Part shown: positions 55,395-64,000 of the stretch, piece after piece | How the letters are laid out: each line of letters starts with the position of its first letter | How positions within the stretch are numbered: the first letter of the stretch is position 1 | NCBI GenBank assembly: GCA_934047225.1 | Contig: OW203992.1 | Span: 1,787,501-1,851,500 of the forward strand | DNA length: 64,000 bases | Origin: Ypsolopha sequella | Lineage: Eukaryota; Arthropoda; Insecta; Lepidoptera; Ypsolophidae | Direction of reading: 5' to 3' | Program-made: the position numbers and the translations under genes | Notes under the pieces: generated by a model | Told to the model about the DNA's origin: nothing | The model's input: only the letters and a program-made list of their open reading frames with translations | Database searches by the model: none

Positions 55395-55490
55395 TGAAAC
55401 CAGCGTGAACCGGCGAGGATCCGCCCGCCCTCGCCACCGCCACCGCCACCGCCCGCCCTCGCCGCCGCCGCCCGCCTTGACCACTGTGTA
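55395..55490. other. GC-rich (CCGCCC/CCACCG)n block
   Basis: About 95 bases of almost pure C/G with CCGCCA and CGCCGC repeats. On the minus strand it could encode a Gly/Arg-rich run inside a 65-codon frame, but that is a trivial product of the repeat. It could be a distal promoter or 5' UTR for gene C (minus strand, 2.3 kb upstream of its ATG), which is speculative. Confidence 0.35.
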
Positions 55491-55750
55491 CTTAGACGTG
55501 TCTCGACCTTCAGTGGAGCCTCCGATGTCAGCCGTGGTCAACCAATTAGCAAAGTGTTTTATTAGGGATTCCTATACATTATACCTACTATAAAATAGGT
55601 ACCCTAATTGGTTGTTGGATTATTATGTGTTTTTATACTTACAAATCTGTTTGCCAAAGCTACAAATAGCAGAATGAAATCATGTTCGGTCAGCAAAAGA
55701 GATAAGTGATCAGGCCTAGCGGGAAAACTTAGAGTAAAATCCATATAGTA

Positions 55751-56009
55751 CAACGTGTAACAGAAAGGTGTAACCATATTTGAAGAGCTTATTCAGACAA
55801 TGACATAGAACAACTTTTACTATGGAACAAAACCTGTATCGAAAAAAAAAATTACTGTTTTATAGAAAAATGCAATGCCGCTCGGTCGAAATGTATGGAA
55901 GGGCAGATTTTTTTTTGCGATTTCAGGGTTGGCTCCATAGTAAAAGTTGTTCTATACCATTGACTGAATAAGCTCTTCAAATATGGTTACACCTTTCTGT
56001 TACACGTTG
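55751..56009. mobile_element. TA-target MITE, copy 1 (259 bp)
   Basis: Long inverted ends starting CAACGTGTAACAGAAAGGTG and continuing through 'accatatttgaagagcttat' and 'agaacaacttttactatg', flanked by TA on both sides (55749-55750, 56010-56011). This is the signature of the Tc1/mariner group, though no transposase is present. A second copy with an inverted core lies at 58397-58658. Confidence 0.85.
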
Positions 56010-56090
56010 TATATGAGGTGAGGAACGCCTGATCAATTAGTGCATGTGTGTTTTGACCACATTTCCTATCCTGCTTGTACTGTTAGTGTC

Positions 56091-56435
56091 CATCCATCAG
56101 CCTAGTTCGTCCACTGCTCAACATAAGCCTTTCCAGGACTTTGCCACTCCCGGCGGTCATCCTGGAGGAATTGCCCATACTCACACACGCTGGGCAGGCG
56201 GGTTGGTGAGCGCGGTGCCGGAACACTCGCATCAGTGACGCCGCTGCCCATCACCAGTCTGTTCCATATAAAGCCTGGCTATTAGGGATGGATATACCGC
56301 CATCCATCGGTCCCAGGCATGGTGGGCCTCCTGTTTTTTGCCTGTGAGCTGTCCTCTTACTCTCCCCCGAATAACTTCGAGGGTGTCTCCAAGTAAGATG
56401 GTGGTACCTCCACAGTCGAGCCCGGCATCAGCTCT
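56091..56435 (-). repeat. 350-bp SINE-like repeat, copy 2
   Basis: Inverted copy of 50764-51112 with few differences. The open frames 56044-56238 and 56232-56462 read across it and are not genes. Confidence 0.7.
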
Positions 56436-57264
56436 ATCACCACTGTTAGTGTAAGCTATCAAAACTATTCTGACAATAGCGTCTACTATCTGTCCAAGTC
56501 AAGCTAATTAGACGAACGTCAAACGTGACGTCAATAGCATAAAATATATGTGTGATAGTCAGTTTTTATGATGAATTTTCATTTCATATTAATTCAGATT
56601 TTAATTAATTACTTGTCTAAAAGTGTTTAAATAATATAAATAAATATTATTTGCATATATTTATATTTATTATTCATCTGAATCTTCATTTAACGTTTAA
56701 AAGTTTTTTCTTCCATTTTAATGCGATTAATTGTACTAATGCTGAAACCAGTAGCAGCACATATTGTAACAGAAATTGTAAAAAAAAGGCAGTGTCGTTT
56801 TCTTTCTAAAAAAAACTTTAAATCACGTATATAATAATTATCGTAGTGTTGTAGTGATTTTTTTTTGCCCATTTCTTTTGCTACCACAAAGTGACAGATG
56901 TTAAAAGTGACAAATCAAATTACTCTATGGAAAGTCTTCTACCTGCGAGTCAAAACCCCGTCAAAATCGGTTCAGCCGTTTCGGAGATTAGCCCGAAAAA
57001 ACCAACAGACAGGCAAAAAAATAAAAAAACACGTCTTGGGTGTCATTTTATTACCGTTACTTATACATGTTGACCAGGCTCATTAAGATTATAGTAAAGA
57101 AAACCGCATCCAAATCTTTCCAATTCTCGAATTCTCGAGTGAAAACGGAACATACAGACATACAGACAGACAGATAGACAAAAATTATAAAATTTGTAGT
57201 TTTGCCTCAGTACAGCACTATACCTAACCCATTACATTTAAAATTTCGCAAAAATATTAAATTC

Positions 57265-58020
57265 TTTAGGTTTCCGTAGTAAAGGTACAAAAGGAACCTT
57301 TATGGTGAGACTCCGTTGTCCGTCCGTCCGTATGTCACAGCGTCATAACTTTAGCACCGTAAAACATAAAGACTTTAAATTTGGCACATAAATAGCACGA
57401 TTTGAAATTGTTCAAAATATTTCCAATACAAAAGAAGATTTCGTAGCAAGATGCCTACTTTCGCGCTTAGAAAAACGAAAAATAATATCTTAAAAATACA
57501 ACATGGGTATCTAATTGTAGATATTAAAGAGTTAATTGTAAATGTACTTAAATAATATTTACAGGCACTAATCTCGAGAAATCTTTGAAAAATCACAAGG
57601 ACCACTTATCTCTGAAACTGGTAGACCGAAAAAAATGACGATTGTAGGTCATAGCTGGCCAATTACAGGAAAACTATAACAATTTAAAAAAAGTTGTACA
57701 CAAATAAGAAATATGAAAAAAAGTAAAATAAAAGAAAAAATATATTTCATGAAAATGCAATTTACAATGTACCGAATTGTAGGTATTAAAAAGCTGATTG
57801 TAAAAATATATGGCTTAGTTATATTAATTTGTTTTTCGACAAATCCGCGAAAAACCACAAAAAAATGTATGTCCCCCCACTTATCTCAAAAACTGGTGGA
57901 CCGAAAAATATGAAAAAAGTCATAGTCGTGAAGAAATTCACGAAAACAAAATTACAAAATTTTCAAAACTGTCGATTTACGGAACCTAGGTACGCAAGTC
58001 TGACTCGCACTTTACCAGGT
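57265..58020 (+). repeat. Interspersed repeat 'GGTTCCGTAGTA', copy 2
   Basis: The same landmarks as 7577-8255 occur in the same order: 'gtacaaaaggaacctttatg', 'tccgtccgtatgtcacagcg', 'atgtatgtccccccacttat'. It ends in 'cgcaagtctgactcgcactt'. A preceding 'cagccgtttcggagatta' piece (about 56967) belongs to another dispersed family. Confidence 0.65.
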
Positions 58021-58396
58021 TTTTTACTACTTTATTATTATAGCATGGACGAAAATTATAGCTTGTCAAGTTCGTGCTTGAGGATGCGAGCGTTATGGTG
58101 GGAGGTTGATCCAGCACGATATGAATTTTGATCTCGTTACATTACAATACAACTTTATTTGTACACCGTAACAAAAAGGAACAGAAATATAATCAACTAA
58201 CTTATTATGTAGCACAAACAGGTGGCCTTATCGCTTAAAGCGATCTCTTCCAGACAACCTTTGGGTGGATGAAACTGTTTAGAATGATTGCTGAAATGGT
58301 GGTGTACTATTTGTAATAATAGATATATTTCGATATTAATAGATAAACGTATTAATTAATATATAATGATAAATACATACTAATAAAAAATATATA

Positions 58397-58658
58397 CAAT
58401 GTGTAACAGAAAGGTGTAACCATATTTGAAGAGCTTATTCAGTCAATGGTATAGAACAACTTTTACTATGCAGCCAACCCAGAAATCTTAAAAAAAAATC
58501 TGCCCTTCCATACATTTCGGCCGAGCGGCATTTAATTTTTCTATGAAACAGTCGATTTTTTTTTTCGGGATACAGGCTTTGTTCCATAGTAAAAGTTGTT
58601 CTATACCATTGACTGAATAAGCTCTTCAAATATGGTTACACTTTTCTGTTACACGTTG
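58397..58658. mobile_element. TA-target MITE, copy 2 (262 bp)
   Basis: The same ends as 55751-56009 (CAATGTGTAACAGAAAGGTG on the left, CACGTTG on the right), flanked by TA at 58395-58396 and 58659-58660. Only the central part is inverted relative to copy 1, as expected for a nearly palindromic MITE inserted in the opposite orientation. Confidence 0.85.
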
Positions 58659-58908
58659 TATATGGTATATGTCATGAAATAAATTGTAAACTGGAAAAAA
58701 GAAATAATAATGATAATGAATATTTCGGTAATCAGAGTGAAAGATAGTGTCCTTTAACTAGTCTCTTGAAGATAGGCAGGGATGGGGCTCTCGATATTCC
58801 GAGAACCCTTCACTATCATATTCCAATATTGCGTTGATCAGATGGAGCTGTGGTTACACTTTTAAAAGGTGAAAGTGATCATGACAAAATGGTACCTATG
58901 TAAGGAAC

Positions 58909-59267
58909 AATTTTTCAATGCATCTGCTCGTAAAGGCCCACTTTTTATGCATCCAAACCGAACAGAAAGTCAATTATTTTGCCCTAGGGCTTTATTATTA
59001 TTATTTTTTTATTTATTTACAATGGTTGGCTAACCTGCAGCCTTTCCTGTGTACCATAGATGTTATACTTTTTTTTTCCACTGTTTAACGGCTCTGGACA
59101 CAGTCCTTTTGAGCTAATTATAATTTAAAGTTCACAAGATTATATTTGTTTTCATTTCCTCACACTATGCATTGAAAAACGTAGTATGATACACGGGCGT
59201 AAAAGCAATAAATTTAAATCGTCCTCGTATTTTATTCCTTTGCGCCCTTGTAGCATAAACTACTATT
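58909..59267 (-). repeat. 390-bp dispersed repeat, copy 2
   Basis: Reverse complement of 46742-47131: 'gtaaaggcccactttttatg', 'gccctagggctttattatta', 'ccactgtttaacggctctgg', 'gtagcataaactactatt'. It lacks parts of the centre of copy 1. Confidence 0.75.
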
Positions 59268-60058
59268 AAAATTGGGTATAGTTTGACAACTAAAAGAAAC
59301 ATCAGTATCGACAATCGTATATTTCTGGATAGAAATTCAAGCTAGAATTAAACAATTCAACAAATAAATACTTACAATCAATAAGTAGTGTAACTTCCAT
59401 TTTAATAATGGTTTATGTTAGGCGATATTTTGTACTTAACGGACCTGTACGTAACTTACTCAGCCATAGTTTACTAATATTTAGACAATATTCATAATTT
59501 CCACAACAGTGTTACATAAAACTTCAATATTCAATTATACCAAAATATCATAATCGAACCTCCGTTTAAAAACAATAGGTTTATATAGTTACTTAAAACT
59601 ATAGGATTCAATCAGATCGCAACAGAGAAATATTCGAACAAAAATGTATATTTTCTTCAAACAAAGACATTTATCTAACTAAAATGTAAATTGACAATTA
59701 GGGGTAAATCTTTCCCTATCTTATATCACTATTTTTAACACGGAACATTATTTGTTCTGTGATTTTAAAGCATGGTTACCTAAAGACTAAAAACAATATT
59801 AGATACATAGAGAGCTGTGCAAGAAAAAAAAACACGAAATGCGTGACAAAACAAAAACAGGTTTTCATAATGAGAATGCACTCTAAAACATATTTTTTGT
59901 TGTATACCTATATTATTTGTAGGTAGGTAAATAGTTTTTTTTTTTATTTCACTGGCGCGTAACTTAAAAGACACTCTTATCAGTTATCAAATCCAAAAAA
60001 AATAAGATTGACATAATCTAATGTCTACAATACTTTAGTAAATCTCACTTTTCAATAA
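59268..60058. other. Spacer downstream of gene D
   Basis: AT-rich, no gene or structured RNA recognised. Gene D transcription should end in this region or within the MITE next to it. I found no clear minus-strand AATAAA close to the stop codon. Confidence 0.4.
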
Positions 60059-60326
60059 GGGTCAGTTGCGCCAAACATGCTCTCGAGTTTGGATAATTTA
60101 CCTTATTAAAACAAAATATTTTTAACGAATAAAATTTTGGTAAGTAGTTAAGAAGTTGAACTATATTATAATTTTTCAAATTTGACACAAGTATCACAAT
60201 CATCGAGAAAAAAAATCGGAAAGATCAGTAAAATCACGGAAATAATAAAAAATTATTGAAAATATTTTGTCTTAATAACTATGCTAAATTGTCCAAACGC
60301 GAGAGCATGTTTGGCGCAACCGACCC
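60059..60326. mobile_element. MITE with 'GGGTCAGTTGCGCCAAACAT' ends (268 bp)
   Basis: Inverted ends of about 45 bp: left 'gggtcagttgcgccaaacat' then 'gctctcgagtttgga'; right is its reverse complement with a few changes. The termini resemble the Harbinger ends at 12098 (GGGCGGCTTGCACCAA) in pattern. I see no clear target duplication, so the superfamily is open. Confidence 0.7.
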
Positions 60327-60593
60327 TCTCAAGAACAAGACGTGGTAACTCTGCACTCCACTATGTTCTTCGATGTTCCAAATGTCAATGTACGCTAGGT
60401 CAAAACTGGGTTGTCATGAAAAAATAACCACGAAGGTTCTAACCTAACCTAGCGGCTCACTTCTGCGCTGAAGGATTTCTAGGATATGGTTCGCTACAGT
60501 GTTCTTTCAAACTAACGTACAACGACATTTCGAACTTCGAAGTACTGTAGTGGAGTCGTAACTCCGCATTGTTCGGTATCCACTGCGCGGTTT

Positions 60594-61668
60594 CTACTCA
60601 GTGTGGGTGTTGTTGTCGGCCGCATGGCTGAACGAGCCCTCGATGTAGAGCTGTATGCGCGTGTAGCCGGACGGTTCTTTCAGACTCTTGTCGTATCGCA
60701 CGTTCTTGGCCCACGCGCGGCACCGCACCGTCACCAGGTGATTCGCTGAAAGTGACATTTGTGAACTTTATGATAACACTAGATGTGAACTCGAGCGAAG
60801 CGAATAATTTTTGTGCTCAACATTTTAAGAAAATGTTCAATATGGGTTACTCGTCCCCCTCGACGAAATTATTGGTTAGGATTTAAGATATATCGTCACG
60901 ACATAATATCCCCGAGGGTGTTTCCGAATTTGGACTGTCAGTAGAACGGCCACCACTCGTACACTCTCTTTTTATCGACGATTTTCACGTCCCCACCAAC
61001 GTGATAGGGAGTTACCCTTATCGCCGTACTTCAAGTACAAATACAACGGGAGCTCTATCTTTGTGTAGAACTGTAAGTGACTCACGTAGAGGGGACAGTC
61101 TGACTGCGAGCAAGGGGCTGCGATAGTCGGGGTCGTTCACGAACGGGTAGAACCGCCCCGGCAGCCCGCGGCCCCACGGGAACTCTATCTTTGTGCTGTT
61201 CTCTTCGTGTTCCTCCTCGCAGGAGATCCACACTTGTTGTCGCTGGAGACAAGACACACAAGACCATATATAAAATAATACCCTGGCTGACCAGGGGCTC
61301 TACCACGTAATTCTCATTTGTATCAACTTCAAGCAAATGCATGCGAAATTCAACGCGTGCAAAAGAGATGGCATGTTAGGCGGGCGTCGTCACACGCACG
61401 TCAAATTTCAATCTCAAGTTGATGTTGGTGAAAATGAGAATTACGCGGTAGACCCACTGGCCCGATTTTCGCAGAATTTGCTTTAGACGGCCCTTCCCTC
61501 TATGTTAAAGACAGGTGTGAATTTAAGACATTTAACTTTTTCTTGATTTTTTTTTCAGGAAAGTCGTACCTCTTGAGGGTCTAAGCTCATGATGTGTTTG
61601 ACCAGGTCCTCAGGCATGTCTGCCGGCGGGTGGGCGGCGTCGTAGAAGTCCGGCGTCCACTCGAAGAT
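60594..61668 (-). CDS. Na+/K+-ATPase beta subunit gene D, last three exons (partial gene)
   Basis: Exons 61668-61570 (phase 0 to 0), 61242-61086 and 60745-60594 encode 135 residues of beta-subunit C-terminus: IFEWTPDFYDAAHPPADMPE, then RQQVWISCEEEHEENSTK ... GRFYPFVNDPDYRSPLLAV, then VRCRAWAKNVRYDKS. The final disulphide pair (ISC and VRC) and a NST sequon are present. The exon boundaries equal those of gene C exons 5-7, including the split just after the KLNK motif. Compared with C the middle exon is 12 bases shorter and the C-terminus has about 14 extra residues (GSFSHAADNNTHTE). The missing 5' exons must lie beyond 61668, in or past the satellite array. Confidence 0.88.
60886..61045. repeat. 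Interspersed repeat 'ATATCGTCACGA', copy 3 (gene D last intron)
   Basis: 'atatatcgtcacgacataat' then 'cccgagggtgtttccga' through 'atcgccgtacttcaag' follows 1128-1330 in order. It runs up to about 40 bases from an exon edge. Confidence 0.55.
61283..61462. repeat. MITE 'GGGTCTACCGCGTAATTC', copy 2
   Basis: As 45525-45645, plus a central insert 'agagatggcatgttaggcgg' / 'cgtcgtcacacgcacgtc' that is also in copy 3. It occupies most of the intron between two gene D exons. Confidence 0.8.
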
Positions 61669-61847
61669 CTGGAAGACCATGCATTTCATTAGATACATTT
61701 CATGTTGGTATCCAACGACATCAAGTACATATTTATATCAATGTTGACAGTTATCAAAGATTACCCAAATTTTCAGTTCGCTTTATTGTGTTTTCACGTA
61801 GTTCAATTTATAATATGTAATTACGTTAACCCATGTAATGTGAACAA

Positions 61848-62008
61848 CGGATCTACCACGTTATTCTGATTTTCATCAACATCAAATTGAAATTTGACGT
61901 GCGTGCGACGACGCCCGCCTAACATGCCATCTCTTTTGCACGCACGTCAAATTTCAATCTCAAGTTGATGTTGATGAAAATCAGAATTACGTGGTAGACC
62001 CGCTGTTC
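61848..62008. repeat. MITE 'GGGTCTACCGCGTAATTC', copy 3
   Basis: Almost fully palindromic: 'atctaccacgttattctgat' at the left mirrors 'aatcagaattacgtggtaga' at the right. The centre 'gcgtgcgacgacgcccgcct' matches copy 2 inverted. It lies between the first visible gene D exon and the satellite. Confidence 0.8.
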
Positions 62009-62249
62009 CAAATTAATAGTCTTGCTATAGACCAGATTAAAGACCGCTTTCCACTGCGATATAGAAACTAGTAGTGAGTACTTGCAATTTTCATGAAATG
62101 TTTCGTTATATGTTGTCAAACAATTCTAGTGAAAGTAAAAATATAATAACGATAAGTAAATGCTTGCTTTTCTACAATTACAACAAAGATAAGATAAGAA
62201 ATCGTAAAGAACTAAGATTTTTGGATGTGCAACCATATTAGAGGGTGAT

Positions 62250-64000
62250 ATAGAAAGTAACCTGGCTATTAGATACACTGATATGTAGCTTGTTCAGCTT
62301 GATGAATGGTACTGTACGTGGTGTTATATAAAGTAACCTGGCTATTAGATATACTGATATGTAACTTGTTCAGCTTGATGAATGGTACTGTACGTGGTGT
62401 TATAGAAAGTAACCCGGCTATTAGATATACTGATATGTAGCTTGTTCAGCTCGATGAATGGTACTGTACGTGGTGTTATATAAAGTAACCTGGCTATTAG
62501 ATATACTGATATGTAGCTTGTTCAGCTTGATGAATGGTACTGTACGTGGTGTTATATAAAGTAACCTGGCTATTAGATATACTGATATGTAGCTTGTTCA
62601 GCTTGATGAATGGTACTGTACGTGGTGTTACAGAAAGTAACCTGGCTATTAGATATACTGATATGTAGCTTGTTCAGCTTGATGAATGGTACTGTACGTG
62701 GTGTTATAGAAAGTAACCCGGCTATTAGATATACTGATATGTAGCTTGTTCAGCTCGATGAATGGTACTGTACGTGGTGTTATATAAAGTAACCTGGCTA
62801 TTAGATATACTGATATGTAGCTTGTTCAGCTTGATGAATGGTACTGTACGTGGTGTTACAGAAAGTAACCTGGCTATTAGATATACTGATATGTAGCTTG
62901 TTCAGCTTGATGAATGGTACTGTACGTGGTGTTATATAAAGTAACCTGGCTATTAGATATACTGATATGTAGCTTGTTCAGCTTGATGAATGGTACTGTA
63001 CGTGGTGTTACAGAAAGTAACCTGGCTATTAGATATACTGATATGTAGCTTGTTCAGCTTGATGAATGGTACTGTACGTGGTGTTATAGAAAGTAACCCG
63101 GCTATTAGATATACTGATATGTAGCTTGTTCAGCTTGATGAATGGTACTGTACGTGGTGTTATATAAAGTAACCTGGCTATTAGATATACTGATATGTAA
63201 CTTGTTCAGCTTGATGAATGGTACTGTACGTGGTGTTACAGAAAGTAACCTGGCTATTAGATATACTGATATGTAGCTTGTTCAGCTTGATGAATGGTAC
63301 TGTACGTGGTGTTACAGAAAGTAACCTGGCTATTAGATATACTGATATGTAGCTTGTTCAGCTTGATGAATGGTACTGTACGTGGTGTTATATAAAGTAA
63401 CCTGGCTATTAGATATACTGATATGTAGCTTGTTCAGCTTGATGAATGGTACTGTACGTGGTGTTACAGAAAGTAACCTGGCTATTAGATATACTGATAT
63501 GTAGCTTGTTCAGCTTGATGAATGGTACTGTACGTGGTGTTATAGAAAGTAACCCGGCTATTAGATATACTGATATGTAGCTTGTTCAGCTTGATGAATG
63601 GTACTGTACGTGGTGTTATATAAAGTAACCTGGCTATTAGATATACTGATATGTAGCTTGTTCAGCTTGATGAATGGTACTGTACGTGGTGTTACAGAAA
63701 GTAACCTGGCTATTAGATATACTGATATGTAGCTTGTTCAGCTTGATGAATGGTACTGTACGTGGTGTTATAGAAAGTAACCCGGCTATTAGATATACTG
63801 ATATGTAGCTTGTTCAGCTTGATGAATGGTACTGTACGTGGTGTTATATAAAGTAACCTGGCTATTAGATATACTGATATGTAGCTTGTTCAGCTTGATG
63901 AATGGTACTGTACGTGGTGTTATATAAAGTAACCTGGCTATTAGATATACTGATATGTAGCTTGTTCAGCTTGATGAATGGTACTGTACGTGGTGTTATA
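62250..64000. repeat. 76-bp satellite array (~23 copies, runs off the right edge)
   Basis: The unit begins 'gtaacctggctattagatat' and contains 'gtagcttgttcagcttgatg' and 'tggtactgtacgtggtgtta'. Unit starts fall exactly every 76 bases from 62257. Copies differ mainly at the junction, in three versions: tatataaagtaacctgg (A), tacagaaagtaacctgg (B) and tatagaaagtaacccgg (C). Read on the gene D strand each unit encodes PFIKLNK, matching the exon end of beta genes (LIIKLNK in C, IFLKLNK in B) at the place where gene D's next upstream exon is expected. Confidence 0.93.

Noticed and set aside
55344..55593. Gly/Arg-rich or Pro-rich small protein frames over the GC block
   Set aside because: Both strands are open simply because the DNA is CCG/CGG repeat; no start context or splice support.

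Overview
This is about 64 kb of AT-rich insect nuclear DNA, very probably from a moth or butterfly (Lepidoptera). The evidence is the intron-rich coding exons, the dense load of LINE, MITE and tRNA-like repeats, and several short repeat motifs that I associate with lepidopteran genomes, such as the 'CCGGCCAAGTGCGAGT' repeat and tails of the type 'cttatgtccaacagtgg'. There is no bacterial-style gene organisation. The backbone is a cluster of at least four genes for the Na+/K+-ATPase beta subunit (nervana family). Gene A runs leftward off the window and only its first coding exon (586-718, minus) is present. Gene B is complete on the plus strand (coding exons 19616-36431, 329 residues) and is the most canonical member. 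Gene C is complete on the minus strand (53060-38157, seven exons, 317 residues) and divergent. Gene D is on the minus strand, with its last three exons at 61668-60594 and the rest beyond the right edge. Exon phases agree across the cluster, but C (and D where visible) carries introns that B lacks. One unrelated host gene lies between A and B: a two-exon secreted Gln/Gly-rich repeat protein on the minus strand (4869-3580) with a clear TATA box. The rest is mobile DNA and its debris. 9.6-11.2 kb holds a 1.6 kb foldback repeat. 12.1-17.3 kb holds an apparently intact two-gene PIF/Harbinger transposon with 16-bp terminal repeats and a TTA target duplication; a copia remnant lies inside it. The 12 kb first intron of gene B holds a LINE with both ORFs open (22.3-27.1 kb). 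That LINE sits between the arms of a 1.1 kb inverted repeat and next to a broken gene encoding a PIN/FEN-like nuclease domain with a cysteine-rich CXC domain. An RTE-type LINE fragment follows, whose reverse-transcriptase core has been expanded into a 38-bp minisatellite. The introns of gene C and the C-D spacer hold hAT, TA-target and other MITEs and several minisatellites. From 62.25 kb to the right edge runs a 76-bp satellite, about 23 copies. Read on the gene D strand, each unit contains a sequence matching the end of the beta-subunit exon expected at that point (IKLNK). The host genes presumably work together only in the sense that each beta subunit would pair with a P-type ATPase alpha chain encoded elsewhere. 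The mobile elements are independent passengers. Splice sites, TSDs and repeat boundaries were read by eye, and no database search was possible.
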